This document shows positions 22,212-31,001 of a DNA stretch of 64,000 nucleotides, piece by piece; position 1 is the stretch's first letter, and each line of letters begins with the position of its first letter. The position numbers were made by a program, and so were the translations under genes. The notes beneath the pieces are model-generated. The model was not told the DNA's origin. It ran no database searches and saw nothing but the letters and a program-made list of their open reading frames with translations. The DNA is from Novosphingobium sp. Fuku2-ISO-50. GTDB taxonomy: Bacteria; Pseudomonadota; Alphaproteobacteria; Sphingomonadales; Sphingomonadaceae. The DNA is taken from the NCBI RefSeq assembly GCF_001519055.1, contig NZ_KQ954286.1, positions 1 through 64,000 on the forward strand. Reading direction: 5' to 3'.

Positions 22212-23278
22212 GACTCGCCATCTGCACCGATGCCTGGCACCCGCAAGTCAATGGCGTCGTGCGCACGCTGTCGACCACCGTCGACCGCCTGACCCGGCGC
22301 GGGCATGAGGTCGAACTGGTCACCCCGTCGCAGTTCTTCACGTTTGCCCTGCCCGGCTATAACGAGATCCGGCTGGCCATGGCGCCGCGTTTCGGCACCC
22401 GCCGCACGCTGCGCGCCTTTGCCCCCGACATCGTGCATATCGCCACCGAAGGCCCGATCGGCTGGAGCGCGCGCGCCTGGTGCAAAAGCAACCGGGTGCC
22501 GTTTACCAGCGCGTTTCACACCCGCTTTCCCGACTATGCGGCGGTGCGCACCGGGCTAAGCCCCGCGCATTTCTGGCCCTTGATGCGCCGGTTCCATGCG
22601 CCGAGCGAGGCGGTGCTGGTTTCGACCCCGTCTCTGGCGGCAGAGCTTGCCGACTATGGCATAGGCCATTCGCGGATGTGGTCGCGCGGGATCGACGATG
22701 CGCTGTTTCATCCGCACCATGCGCCGCACCCGGCCATGGCTGCCCTGCCCCGCCCGATCACGCTCAATGTCGGGCGCGTCGCGGTCGAAAAGAACCTGAC
22801 CGCGTTTCTCGACGCCGATGTGCCCGGGACCAAAGTCGTCGTGGGCAACGGCCCCGATCTTGAGGCGATGCGCGCGCGCTATCCGCATGTGGTGTTTCTT
22901 GGCGCACTGACCGGCGATGCCTTGGCCAGCGCTTATTGCGCCGCCGATGCGTTCGTCTTTCCCAGCCGCACCGATACGTTCGGGCTGGTGATGATCGAAG
23001 CCATGGCCTGCGGTGTTCCGGTCGCGGCCTATCCGGTGCCGGGACCGATCGACATCATCGGGCCGCACGGGCGCGGCCCCGGTTCGCTGCTGCCGATGCA
23101 GGTCGGCGCGCTGGATGAGGATCTCGCCCTTGCCATTCGCCGCGCGCTGCGCTGCGATCGGATCGGCGCGGCGGTCTATGGCGCCAGCTATTCGTGGGAT
23201 CGCGCGACCGACCAGTTCGTCGCCGCCATCAGCGAGGCGCTCGAACGGCGCAAGATCAGGGAATTGATCGCGGCCTGA
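22208..23278 (+). CDS. Glycosyltransferase family 4, mannosyltransferase-like
   Basis: A 356-residue GT-B glycosyltransferase. It begins MRLAICTDAWHPQVNGVVRT, typical of GDP-mannose-dependent alpha-mannosyltransferases, and has the GT4 nucleotide-binding region VGRVAVEKNL and the E(x7)E-like segment DTFGLVMIEAMACGVPVAAY. It probably adds a hexose to a glycolipid or polysaccharide in the cytoplasmic membrane. ATG overlaps the phosphoesterase stop (ATGA). A related phosphoesterase-glycosyltransferase arrangement is remembered from other sphingomonads, but its product is unknown. Confidence 0.82.
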   Translation: MRLAICTDAWHPQVNGVVRTLSTTVDRLTRRGHEVELVTPSQFFTFALPGYNEIRLAMAPRFGTRRTLRAFAPDIVHIATEGPIGWSARAWCKSNRVPFTSAFHTRFPDYAAVRTGLSPAHFWPLMRRFHAPSEAVLVSTPSLAAELADYGIGHSRMWSRGIDDALFHPHHAPHPAMAALPRPITLNVGRVAVEKNLTAFLDADVPGTKVVVGNGPDLEAMRARYPHVVFLGALTGDALASAYCAADAFVFPSRTDTFGLVMIEAMACGVPVAAYPVPGPIDIIGPHGRGPGSLLPMQVGALDEDLALAIRRALRCDRIGAAVYGASYSWDRATDQFVAAISEALERRKIRELIAA

Positions 23279-23293
23279 TAGAACGGCCCGTCA

Positions 23294-23317
23294 GATCGGG
23301 CCGCGATCGGCCCGATC
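23294..23317. terminator. Hairpin between convergent glycosyltransferase and bamD
   Basis: A perfect 9-bp stem (GATCGGGCC / GGCCCGATC) with a GCGATC loop spans the 3' end of the bamD reading frame. No T-run follows. A bidirectional terminator is likely given the convergent genes. Confidence 0.45.
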
Positions 23318-24122
23318 AACTGGCTTTGGTATTGGGCGCCTTGGCGTTCATCAGCCGGAAAGCGCGACCATACCATTCGCTGCCCGGATAGTTGTTGCCG
23401 AGCACCGCAGCGGCCTTTTGCGCTTCCTGCGGGATGCCGAGCGCGAGGTAGCATTCGACAAGGCGATAGAGCGCTTCGGGGGTGTGGCTGGTCGCCTGAT
23501 ACTTGTCGATCACGCTGCGAAAGCGGATCGTACCGGCCAGCCACTTGCCGCTATGCTGGTAGAATCGACCGATTTCCATTTCCTTGCCGGCAAGGTGATC
23601 GTTCACCAGGTCGATCTTGAGCTTGGCATCGGTCGCATATTCGGTTGCCGGATAGCGACGGATCACTTCGGTCAGCGCATCGAGCGCCTGCTTGGTGTCC
23701 TTTTGGTCGCGGCGCACGTCGCTGATCTGTTCGTAATAGCACAGCGAGACGAGGTAATAGGCATAAGGCGCATCCTTGTTGCCGGGGTGTACCGACAGGA
23801 AACGCTGTGCCGCCTGAACCGATTTCGCATAGTCACGCGCGACGTAATAGCTGAACGCGCTCATCAATTCGGCGCGGCGGGCCCAGGGCGAATATGGATG
23901 CTGCCGCTCGACTTCATCGAACAGCGCGGCGGCCTGCTTGGCATCGCCCAGATCGAGCCGCTCTTTCGCGGCCATGTAGAGCGTGTCGACATCGCGCGCG
24001 ACATAGGCGACGTCCTTCTTGGGCTTGGAGCTGCCACCGCAACCGGCAAGGCCGATCGACAACGTGACAAGGGCAAGGATCGGAAGGCGCAGCGGATGGC
24101 GGCCAAGGGCTTCGAGCGTCAT
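23316..24122 (-). CDS. bamD: Outer-membrane protein assembly factor BamD
   Basis: A 268-residue lipoprotein of the BAM complex that folds beta-barrel proteins into the outer membrane. The signal peptide ends in the lipobox LAGC with Cys28 as the lipidation site. The rest is TPR-type helices (LDLGDAKQAAALFDEVERQH, about 55-75) with the family segments HPYSPWARRA and YPATEYATDAKLKI. It is slightly longer at the C terminus than E. coli BamD. It converges on the glycosyltransferase gene. Confidence 0.93.
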   Translation of the reverse strand: MTLEALGRHPLRLPILALVTLSIGLAGCGGSSKPKKDVAYVARDVDTLYMAAKERLDLGDAKQAAALFDEVERQHPYSPWARRAELMSAFSYYVARDYAKSVQAAQRFLSVHPGNKDAPYAYYLVSLCYYEQISDVRRDQKDTKQALDALTEVIRRYPATEYATDAKLKIDLVNDHLAGKEMEIGRFYQHSGKWLAGTIRFRSVIDKYQATSHTPEALYRLVECYLALGIPQEAQKAAAVLGNNYPGSEWYGRAFRLMNAKAPNTKAS

Positions 24123-24233
24123 AGGGGGCTCGTATAGCCACCGAGACCCGCGCCGCCAAGCACCGTTCGCGCTTGACAGCCAAACCGCGCACGATTTCCG
24201 GACATAGCCGGGCGGACCGGCCCCGCCGGTCGC

Positions 24234-24686
24234 TCAGGCGTGGGCGTGTTCGTCAAGCTGATCGAAAGGAGGCTCGACCGAAATGGCGTCGGCCAGCGTG
24301 ATCCGGTCGAGAATCGCGGCGGTTTCGTCGCGCAATTGGAGCATGAGCCCGCGCAGCCGGCATTCCGCTTCTGGCAGGCAATTGGCGCAGGTTTCATGGG
24401 CATTGCGGCTGGCGCAAGGCACCAGCGCAAGGCTGCCGCGCGACAGGCGGATGATATCGCCATAGCGGATGTCGACCGGCGGCAGCGCCAGTTCATAGCC
24501 GCCATCGCGGCCCCGCTGCGAAACGACCACGCCTTCACGCGCCATTTCCGACAGAATAACGGTCAGGAACTTGCGGGGGATGTTCTGCGCCTCGGCAATG
24601 GCATCAAGCCGCACCGGACCCTGTCCGAAATGGTCGGCAAGATGTTGCAGGGCGCGGATGGTGTAGCGCGTTTTCTGCGAAAGCAT
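24234..24686 (-). CDS. Rrf2-family transcriptional regulator
   Basis: A 150-residue winged-helix regulator of the Rrf2 family (IscR, NsrR, RsrR), which usually senses iron-sulphur, NO or redox state through an Fe-S cluster. The helix-turn-helix is at about 25-60 (AEAQNIPRKFLTVILSEMAR). Four cysteines lie at 91, 100, 103 and 109 (PC...TCANC...EC), giving C-x8-C-x2-C-x5-C. This allows a cluster but the subtype is not clear. No isc or suf genes are nearby. The ATG lies 110 bases from the bamD start, both on the minus strand. Confidence 0.85.
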   Translation of the reverse strand: MLSQKTRYTIRALQHLADHFGQGPVRLDAIAEAQNIPRKFLTVILSEMAREGVVVSQRGRDGGYELALPPVDIRYGDIIRLSRGSLALVPCASRNAHETCANCLPEAECRLRGLMLQLRDETAAILDRITLADAISVEPPFDQLDEHAHA

Positions 24687-24735
24687 GCCCTACTGTGGCC
24701 GGTTGCGCGCGGTTGTCAACGCGCGCACGCCCCTA

Positions 24736-26052
24736 TTATGCGACAATCGCGCGCCGTTGCGTGTAAAATCCGAAAGCCGCGATGATCGCATAGCATAGCG
24801 CCGGCAGGACCAGCGCGCATTCGAGGCTGCCCGACACATCCGCCAGCCTGCCGGTCAAGGGCGGAATCACCGCCCCGCCGACGATTGCCGCGCAGATCAC
24901 GCCCGACCCGTCGGCGGCACGCGCGCCAAGACCTTCGCTGGCAAGAGCAAAGATCGTCGGGAACATGATCGAATTCATCAACCCGATCGCCAGCAGGCTC
25001 CCGGTGGCGAGATACCCGCCGGTCTGCGTCGTCAAAAGGATCAGGATCAACGCCCCGGCGGCATTGCACGCCAGCACTTTGGCAGGATCGATCAGCCGCA
25101 GGACATAAGACCCGATCAGCCGCCCGACCAGCGCCCCGCCCCAGTAGAGCGCGATCAGCAGCCCGGTGTTGCGCACCTCGGGCCCGAGGACATGCGTCTG
25201 GCGCACATAGTTGACGATCATCGAGCCGATCGCGACTTCGGCGCCGACGTAGAGAAAGATGCACAAGGCGCCAAACCCGAAGCGCGGGCGGGCCAAAAGG
25301 TCAAAGCTCTTGAGCACCGAGCCCTGCTCGTGATGTTCGCCCTGCAACCGGTTGCGATTGGCAAAGACCACCCCCGCCACCAGCGCCAGCGCCAGCGCAA
25401 GGCCAAGGTAGGAATGGACCACCGCTTGCGTTGCCGCGACGCGATAGGCATCGAGCGCCGCACCCGACAGCCCGCTTGCCGTCTTGCCCGCCAGCGAGCC
25501 CAGCATGACGATCGACCCGACAATCGGAAAGACCGTCGTTCCCACCGAATTGAACGCCTGCGCAAACGTCAGCCGACTATGCGCGGTGCGCGCCGGGCCA
25601 AGCAGCGCAATCAGCGGATTGGTCACCACCTGGACAATCGTCACCCCGCCGGCCAGCACGAACAGCGCCATGAGAAACAGGCCGAATGTCGCGCTGTTTG
25701 ATGCCGGGACAAACAGGATGCATCCGACCATCATCATCGCCAGCCCGATCGTCGCGCCGCGCATATAGCCGACTCGCTTGACGAGCGCCGCGCCGGGAAT
25801 GCCGACGATCGCATAAGCCGCAAAGAACGCCGTCTGGACCAGCATCGCCTGCATGTAGTCGAGCGTGAACAAGTCCTTGAGTTTCGGAATGATCACGTCG
25901 TTGAGCGACGTGATACCGCCAAAGATGAAGAACAGCGCCATGACGAACCAGCGCAGCCCCGGCGCATCGATGTGCGTGCCGTCGGCGGTGACAGGATCGG
26001 GGGCGACAGGAGTGGGTGCGGTGCTGCTCGCAGCAGAGGGAGCCAGGGCCAT
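24736..26052 (-). CDS. MFS sugar transporter, FucP family
   Basis: A 438-residue twelve-helix major-facilitator protein of the FucP/GlcP type (hexose:proton symporters). The signature N-terminal segment FIFGGITSLNDVIIPKLKDL and the QAFNSVGTTVFP block are FucP-like. Uptake of glucose, galactose or mannose is the family expectation, but the sugar is not determined by sequence. The ATG at 26050-26052 follows TGAGGAT. Two tandem palindromes lie 79-110 bases upstream of the start and could be repressor operators. Confidence 0.88.
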   Translation of the reverse strand: MALAPSAASSTAPTPVAPDPVTADGTHIDAPGLRWFVMALFFIFGGITSLNDVIIPKLKDLFTLDYMQAMLVQTAFFAAYAIVGIPGAALVKRVGYMRGATIGLAMMMVGCILFVPASNSATFGLFLMALFVLAGGVTIVQVVTNPLIALLGPARTAHSRLTFAQAFNSVGTTVFPIVGSIVMLGSLAGKTASGLSGAALDAYRVAATQAVVHSYLGLALALALVAGVVFANRNRLQGEHHEQGSVLKSFDLLARPRFGFGALCIFLYVGAEVAIGSMIVNYVRQTHVLGPEVRNTGLLIALYWGGALVGRLIGSYVLRLIDPAKVLACNAAGALILILLTTQTGGYLATGSLLAIGLMNSIMFPTIFALASEGLGARAADGSGVICAAIVGGAVIPPLTGRLADVSGSLECALVLPALCYAIIAAFGFYTQRRAIVA

Positions 26053-26130
26053 CGGAATCCTCAGGGCGTCGGTCGGAATTCGTTTCCGTCCGGCTTGTTA
26101 TGACGACCGAGGGAATCGCCCTCGACCGAC

Positions 26131-26162
26131 GCCATCGATGGCAATCTATGACATCGATGTCA
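26131..26162 (-). promoter_or_regulatory. Two tandem ATCGAT palindromes, candidate LacI-type operators
   Basis: GCCATCGATGGC (26131-26142) and TGACATCGATGTCA (26149-26162) are perfect palindromes with the same ATCGAT core, centres 19 bp apart (two helical turns). They lie upstream of the FucP-type transporter. LacI-family regulators commonly bind CG-centred palindromes of this length; no LacI gene is in the window. Confidence 0.55.
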
Positions 26163-26244
26163 ATCGGCGGTAGGCGAGAGGGTCGCGGCGTGCCCGTTCC
26201 TCATCCGGTGGCGCGGGCCCGGCCCGTGCCACCGGCATGATCGA

Positions 26245-26631
26245 TCAGTGCGCCGCCTGTTGCAGATAGGCGACGAGATCGGCGCGATCCTTGGCATCGG
26301 GCAGACCGGCAAACGGCATGCGTGTGCCCGGAATATACTTGGTCGGCGAGGCAATGAACTGGTCGAGATTGGCGGGCGTCCAGGCAATCCCCTTGGCCTT
26401 CATGGCCGGCGAATAGGAAAACCCGGCAACCGAACCGGATTGCCGACCGACAATGCCCTTGAGCGTCGGCCCCAGCACGGTCCTGCCGGAATTGAGATCA
26501 TGGCACGCAGCGCAACGCGCAAACACGGTCTTGCCGTGTGCGGTATCGCCCCCGGCAGCATTGGCTGTGGTCGCAACAGCAGCAAGCGCGACAAGCGCGC
26601 AGGCACCGGAAACAGCGGCAAAAATCTTCAT
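26245..26631 (-). CDS. Class I c-type cytochrome, soluble
   Basis: A 128-residue periplasmic monoheme cytochrome c. The signal peptide (MKIFAAVSGACALVALAAVA...ANA) is followed by the heme-binding CAACH (Cys40, Cys43, His44) and a probable Met ligand in GTRMPFAG (about 103). It resembles mitochondrial-type cytochrome c2/c550, an electron carrier between complex III and oxidases. The ATG at 26629-26631 follows GGGGAG. Confidence 0.92.
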   Translation of the reverse strand: MKIFAAVSGACALVALAAVATTANAAGGDTAHGKTVFARCAACHDLNSGRTVLGPTLKGIVGRQSGSVAGFSYSPAMKAKGIAWTPANLDQFIASPTKYIPGTRMPFAGLPDAKDRADLVAYLQQAAH

Positions 26632-26733
26632 GGTCAGCACTCCCCTTGGATGAAACCGGGATAGCTCCCCCCGGCTTTCGCAGCCCTGAATGGCGGGTTT
26701 CTGCCCAGTTCAGACAGGCGTTCAGGCAGGCGT

Positions 26734-28191
26734 TCAGACAGGCTGGGTTAGCAAGCCGAGCGCGGGTATGCCGACCGAGCGCCGCCCGCCGTAATCGGTG
26801 CGCACCACGATCAGCCCCTGGCGTTCGAGATGATCGAGCAAGCGCCGGATACGCCCCGAAGAGCGCGTGCCATAGACCGTGGCGAGCCGGTCGTCGTCGG
26901 GGCACGGCGCGCCTTCGCTCGCGGCCACGGCCAGCACCATGAACGGGGCCAGCAGATCGTCGGGCACATCGCGGCCCAGCGCCACGACCTGCCGCCATTG
27001 CGGCGCGGCATCGTCGGGAATGCCCGCAATCGCCATGGCAAAGCGGCGGCGGAATGCGGGCAAGTCGATCGAACCCGGAGCAATCCGCGCCATCCGGCAC
27101 CGCACGGTGAAATCCTGATAGAGCTGCGCCGCAGCTTGAAACGTGCAATCGGGCTCCTCGGCCATCTCGGCGAGAATTGCGGCGATCGTGGCCGCGTCTT
27201 CCTCGGCGGCAAACAGGCTGGGTTCGACCGGCGGTTCGTGCGTTTCGGCCAGAGGCTGGCTTTCGGCGATCTGTTCGATCAGATCCCCGGCGTCGGGCGC
27301 TGCGGGTTCTTCGATTACCGCGCGCAAGGCCGGTTCGGCGGCTTCGTCGTGCAGGAGGTTGTCCATCGCCCCGCCCGCCATGTCGGGCAAAGGCATCAAT
27401 CCCTGAATGACATTGCGCGCGCGCGTTTCGACATCGGCGATGCGTACCGAGATCGGGCGGCGCGCGATGGCCGGGCCCAGCCCGAGGAAATGGCCGCGTT
27501 CGAGATCGCGGATCGTTTCCGCCTGCCGCCGCTCCATGCCGAGCAAATCGGCAGCGCGCGCCATGTCGATGTCGAGAAAGGTGCGCCCCATCAAAAAGTT
27601 CGAGGCTTCGGCAGCGACGTTCTTGGCCAGCTTGGCAAGCCGCTGCGTCGCGATCACCCCGGCCAGCCCGCGCTTGCGCCCCCGGCACATCAGATTGGTC
27701 ATCGCGCCCAGTGACAGGCGGCGCACTTCGTCCGAGACGTCACCGGCGGCGGCGGGGGCAAACATCTGCGCTTCGTCGACCACGACCAGCGCGGGATACC
27801 ATTCGTCGCGCGGGGCATCGAACAAGGTATTGAGAAACACCGCCGCGCAGCGCATCTGCGCTTCGAGATCGAGCCCGTCGAGCGCGAGCACGACCGAGGC
27901 GCGATGCGTGCGGATCCGCGCGGCGAGCCGGACGATCTCCGCCTGATCATAAGCCGCGCCATCGACCACGACATGGCCAAAGCGATCGGACAGGGTGACG
28001 AAATCGCCTTCGGGATCGATCACCACTTGCTGGACGAGTTGCGCGCTTTGTTCGAGCAGGCGGCGCAGCAGATGCGATTTGCCGGACCCGGAATTGCCCT
28101 GCACCAGCAGGCGGGTCGCCAAAAGCTCCTCGATGTCGATCCGTATCGGGGCGCCGGCCCGGTCGGCCCCGATGACTATGGCTGCGCTCAC
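26734..28191 (-). CDS. HerA-like DUF87 ATPase
   Basis: A 485-residue ATPase of the HerA/FtsK-related DUF87 group. Walker A is GNSGSGKS (32-39) and Walker B is VVVDEAQMF in the middle, with the arginine-rich TNLMCRGRKRG segment. The N-terminal HAS-barrel is absent. The C-terminal half (about 265-485) is a poorly conserved region ending in a winged-helix-like block (RSSGRIRRLLDHLERQGLIV). No NurA nuclease, restriction or phage gene is adjacent. Function is unknown; a DNA-processing or defence-like role is only a possibility. Confidence 0.75.
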   Translation of the reverse strand: MSAAIVIGADRAGAPIRIDIEELLATRLLVQGNSGSGKSHLLRRLLEQSAQLVQQVVIDPEGDFVTLSDRFGHVVVDGAAYDQAEIVRLAARIRTHRASVVLALDGLDLEAQMRCAAVFLNTLFDAPRDEWYPALVVVDEAQMFAPAAAGDVSDEVRRLSLGAMTNLMCRGRKRGLAGVIATQRLAKLAKNVAAEASNFLMGRTFLDIDMARAADLLGMERRQAETIRDLERGHFLGLGPAIARRPISVRIADVETRARNVIQGLMPLPDMAGGAMDNLLHDEAAEPALRAVIEEPAAPDAGDLIEQIAESQPLAETHEPPVEPSLFAAEEDAATIAAILAEMAEEPDCTFQAAAQLYQDFTVRCRMARIAPGSIDLPAFRRRFAMAIAGIPDDAAPQWRQVVALGRDVPDDLLAPFMVLAVAASEGAPCPDDDRLATVYGTRSSGRIRRLLDHLERQGLIVVRTDYGGRRSVGIPALGLLTQPV

Positions 28192-28207
28192 GGATCAGCG
28201 CTTTAAT

Positions 28208-28243
28208 GCCCCGGGACAGGGCGGCAACCCCCCTGCCCCGGGC
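28208..28243. terminator. GC-rich hairpin between ahpF and the HerA-like gene
   Basis: The arms GCCCCGGGACAGGG and CCCTGCCCCGGGC pair along 13 bp with one bulged A and a 9-base loop, 48 bases past the ahpF stop. There is no long T-run. It probably ends the minus-strand ahpF transcript. Confidence 0.55.
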
Positions 28244-28290
28244 TATCCACGACTAAAGCAGAGCGCGCCGGTGCCGCGCCTCTCATCCCA

Positions 28291-29862
28291 TCAATGCCGG
28301 ATAAGGTAATCAAAGGCGGAGAGCGCGGCTTTGCTGCCTTCGCCCATGGCGATGATGATCTGCTTGTAGGGCACGGTGGTCGCATCGCCTGCGGCAAAGA
28401 CGCCGGGGACATTGGTTGCACAGCGCGCGTCGATCTCGATTTCGCCCCGATTGCTCAGGCCGACCGAGCCTTTGAGCCATTCCGTGTTGGGCACGAGACC
28501 GATCTGCACGAAAATGCCTTCAAGCGTGACGGTATGATCCTCGTCCGTCGTCCGGTCGCGATAGACGAGGCCGGTCACTTTGCCGCCATCGCCGAGCACT
28601 TCGCGAGTCAGGGCCGAAACGATGATGGTGACATTGGGCAGGCTGCGCAATTTGTCCTGCAACACCGCATCGGCGCGCAACTGGCTGTCGAATTCGATCA
28701 GCGTGACATGCGCGACGACTCCGGCGAGATCGATGGCCGCCTCGACGCCGGAATTGCCGCCGCCGATCACGGCAACGCGCTTGCCTTTGAAAAGAGGCCC
28801 GTCGCAGTGGGGGCAATAGGCCACGCCCTTGTTGCGATATTCGTCTTCGCCGGGGACGCCCATCTGCCGCCAGCGCGCACCGGTCGACACGATCACCGTC
28901 CGCGCGCGCAGGCTGGCGCCGCTTTCCAGTTCGATCGTGGTGAGACCGTCGCTGTCGCCGGATGTGAGCGCAACCGCCTTTTGCAGGTTCATCACGTCGA
29001 CGTCATAGCTTTTGACGTGCTCTTCGAGATGCGCGGCGAGCGCCGGGCCCTCGGTGTGCGGCACCGAAATGAAATTCTCGATCCCCATGGTGTCGAGCAC
29101 TTGCCCGCCAAAGCGTTCGGCAACGACGCCGGTGCGAATGCCCTTGCGCGCGGCATAGATTGCCGCCGCCGCGCCCGCCGGGCCCCCGCCGACAACCAGC
29201 ACGTCGAAGGGTTCCTTGGCGGCGATCTTTTCCGCCGCGCGGGCAACCGCCCCGGTGTCGAGCTTTGCGACGATCTCGGCCAGATCCATGCGGCCCTGGC
29301 CAAACGGTTCGCCATTGAGGAACACCGTCGGCACGGCCATGATCTTGCGCCGTTCGACTTCGTCCTGGTACAGCCCGCCGTCGATCGCGACATGGCTCGC
29401 CTCCGGATTGAGCGCGGCAATGATGTTGAGCGCCTGTACCACGTCAGGGCAGTTGAGGCACGACAGCGAGAAAAACGTCTCGAAATGCAGCGGGCCGCGA
29501 AGCGCGCGGACCTGATCGAGCAATTCGGCGTCTTCCTTGGGCGGATGCCCCCCGACATGGAGCAGCGCGAGAATCAGCGACGTGAATTCATGACCCAGCG
29601 GCAGACCGGCGAACACGACTTCGGCCCGTGGCTTTCCGCTATCGTCGGCATCGGCGCAGATGGCAAAGCTCGGGCGGCGTGCGTCGCTGCCGTCGTAACG
29701 CGCGCTGATCTTGTCCGACAGCACGGCGATTTCTTCGACCAGCGCGCGCAAGTCGGCGGACTTGGCGTCATCACCCAGGCTCGCGACCAGCTCGATCGGC
29801 CGACGCAAGTTCGCGAGATAAGCCTTGAGCTGGGCGGTGGTGGCGGCATCGAGAATGGGCAT
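28291..29862 (-). CDS. ahpF: Alkyl hydroperoxide reductase subunit F
   Basis: A 523-residue flavoprotein disulphide reductase that recharges AhpC with electrons from NADH. It has the tandem thioredoxin-like N-terminal part with CLNC (Cys135, Cys138), then a thioredoxin-reductase-like part with FAD motif [17 protein letters not shown] and redox-active CPHC (about 350-353). Length and order match AhpF. It lies 234 bases downstream of ahpC, separated by a hairpin. Confidence 0.95.
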   Translation of the reverse strand: MPILDAATTAQLKAYLANLRRPIELVASLGDDAKSADLRALVEEIAVLSDKISARYDGSDARRPSFAICADADDSGKPRAEVVFAGLPLGHEFTSLILALLHVGGHPPKEDAELLDQVRALRGPLHFETFFSLSCLNCPDVVQALNIIAALNPEASHVAIDGGLYQDEVERRKIMAVPTVFLNGEPFGQGRMDLAEIVAKLDTGAVARAAEKIAAKEPFDVLVVGGGPAGAAAAIYAARKGIRTGVVAERFGGQVLDTMGIENFISVPHTEGPALAAHLEEHVKSYDVDVMNLQKAVALTSGDSDGLTTIELESGASLRARTVIVSTGARWRQMGVPGEDEYRNKGVAYCPHCDGPLFKGKRVAVIGGGNSGVEAAIDLAGVVAHVTLIEFDSQLRADAVLQDKLRSLPNVTIIVSALTREVLGDGGKVTGLVYRDRTTDEDHTVTLEGIFVQIGLVPNTEWLKGSVGLSNRGEIEIDARCATNVPGVFAAGDATTVPYKQIIIAMGEGSKAALSAFDYLIRH

Positions 29863-30049
29863 GACTGGTCACTCGTGGGTGGCCGATACGCATCTGGCAC
29901 CGGCATGCGGAGGGGGTTGGGATCGCGAGCGGCGGACGCGGCAAGTCGGGCGTCGGGCGCAAAGTCCCGCGCGAATCATCGCCGACATGTGCGTAAAAAA
30001 AGGGGGGCGGGCGGCGGCCTGGTAAAAATGGCAAGCCACCCGACCGGGT

Positions 30050-30085
30050 CCGGAGCGTTCGAACAAGAGGGATCGAACGCTCCGG
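30050..30085 (-). terminator. 13-bp hairpin after ahpC
   Basis: A perfect 13-bp stem (CCGGAGCGTTCGA / TCGAACGCTCCGG) with a 10-base loop begins 11 bases past the ahpC stop. Downstream on the minus strand the nearest T-run is about 20 bases away, so it may be a partial terminator or an mRNA 3' stabiliser that keeps ahpC expression higher than ahpF. Confidence 0.6.
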
Positions 30086-30096
30086 CGGTATTGCAA

Positions 30097-30660
30097 TCAG
30101 ATCTTGCCGACCAGATCGATCGACGGTGCCAGCGTTGCGGAACCTTCTTCCCACTTCGCCGGGCAGACCTGACCGGGGTGTTCGCGCCAGAACTTTGCCG
30201 CCTTGATCTTGCGCAGCAGTTCGGCGGCATTGCGGCCCACGCCTTCGGGGGTGATTTCGACCAGCTGGATCGTGCCGTCGGGATCGACCACGAACGTACC
30301 GCGGTCAGCCAGGCCGACGCCTTCGCGCAGGATGTTGAAATTGTTCGACAGCGTGTGATTCTGGTCGCCGACCATGAAATAGTTGATCTTGCCGATCGCC
30401 GGCGAGCTGTCGTGCCATGCCTTGTGGCTGAAATGGGTGTCGGTCGACACGCTGAACACTTCGACACCGAGCGACTGCAGCTCGGCATAGTTGTCGGCAA
30501 GGTCTTCCAGCTCGGTCGGGCACACGAACGTGAAGTCTGCCGGGTAGAAGAAGAACACTGCCCACTTGCCGGCAATGTCGGCTTCGGTCAGGTCGACGAA
30601 CTTGCCCTGGTGAAAAGCGGTGTTCGCGAAGGGTTTGATGTGGCTGCCAACGATCGACAT
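30097..30660 (-). CDS. ahpC: Alkyl hydroperoxide reductase peroxiredoxin AhpC
   Basis: A 187-residue typical 2-Cys peroxiredoxin that reduces hydrogen peroxide, organic hydroperoxides and peroxynitrite. The peroxidatic Cys47 is in FTFVCPTELED and the resolving Cys166 in GQVCPAKW. The ATG at 30658-30660 is preceded by GGGAAG. It is the first gene of the ahpC-ahpF pair; an inverted repeat upstream may bind OxyR. Confidence 0.96.
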   Translation of the reverse strand: MSIVGSHIKPFANTAFHQGKFVDLTEADIAGKWAVFFFYPADFTFVCPTELEDLADNYAELQSLGVEVFSVSTDTHFSHKAWHDSSPAIGKINYFMVGDQNHTLSNNFNILREGVGLADRGTFVVDPDGTIQLVEITPEGVGRNAAELLRKIKAAKFWREHPGQVCPAKWEEGSATLAPSIDLVGKI

Positions 30661-31001
30661 GGTTGCTGAACTTCCCTGCATTTTGGCCCTGACGGGCCGT
30701 GGTTGGAAACTGTCGAGAGCAGAAGTAGGCGCACCGCGCGCGCTTTTCCAATGATCAATTCCGCCCATATTGATTTACATTTTCGATCAATAAATTTGCG
30801 ATAGACGCTTGACGGAGAGTTGACGGAAAAACCGTCACCGCAGCGGCACTTGCGAAATATGCAATCATGGCGCAGGAATTTGCACTTGAAAGGCCGGGCC
30901 GTCTCCCCCAGTTGACGACAAACAGAACGAAGGCGTTCCATTAAATTCCCGCCTCCAAGCCCCATACCCAGCGAATGCCCCCAATCGCACCAGGATCTCC
31001 G
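30661..31001. other. Divergent intergenic region ahpC / emrA
   Basis: This 341-base stretch separates two opposite operons. It contains the T-N11-A inverted repeat at 30768-30792 and a nearby TGATCAAT (about 30752-30759). A weak promoter pair for ahpC (TTGGAA, 18 bases, TACTTC on the minus strand) may lie at about 30725-30755. No believable small gene was found. Confidence 0.4.
30768..30792 (-). promoter_or_regulatory. T-N11-A inverted repeat upstream of ahpC, candidate OxyR/LysR-type site
   Basis: The sequence TATTGAT-N11-ATCAATA gives 7-bp perfect arms with the T-N11-A core of LysR-type binding sites. It lies 108-132 bases upstream of the ahpC start. OxyR, a LysR-family protein, typically activates ahpC in proteobacteria. 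No oxyR gene is in the window. Confidence 0.45.
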
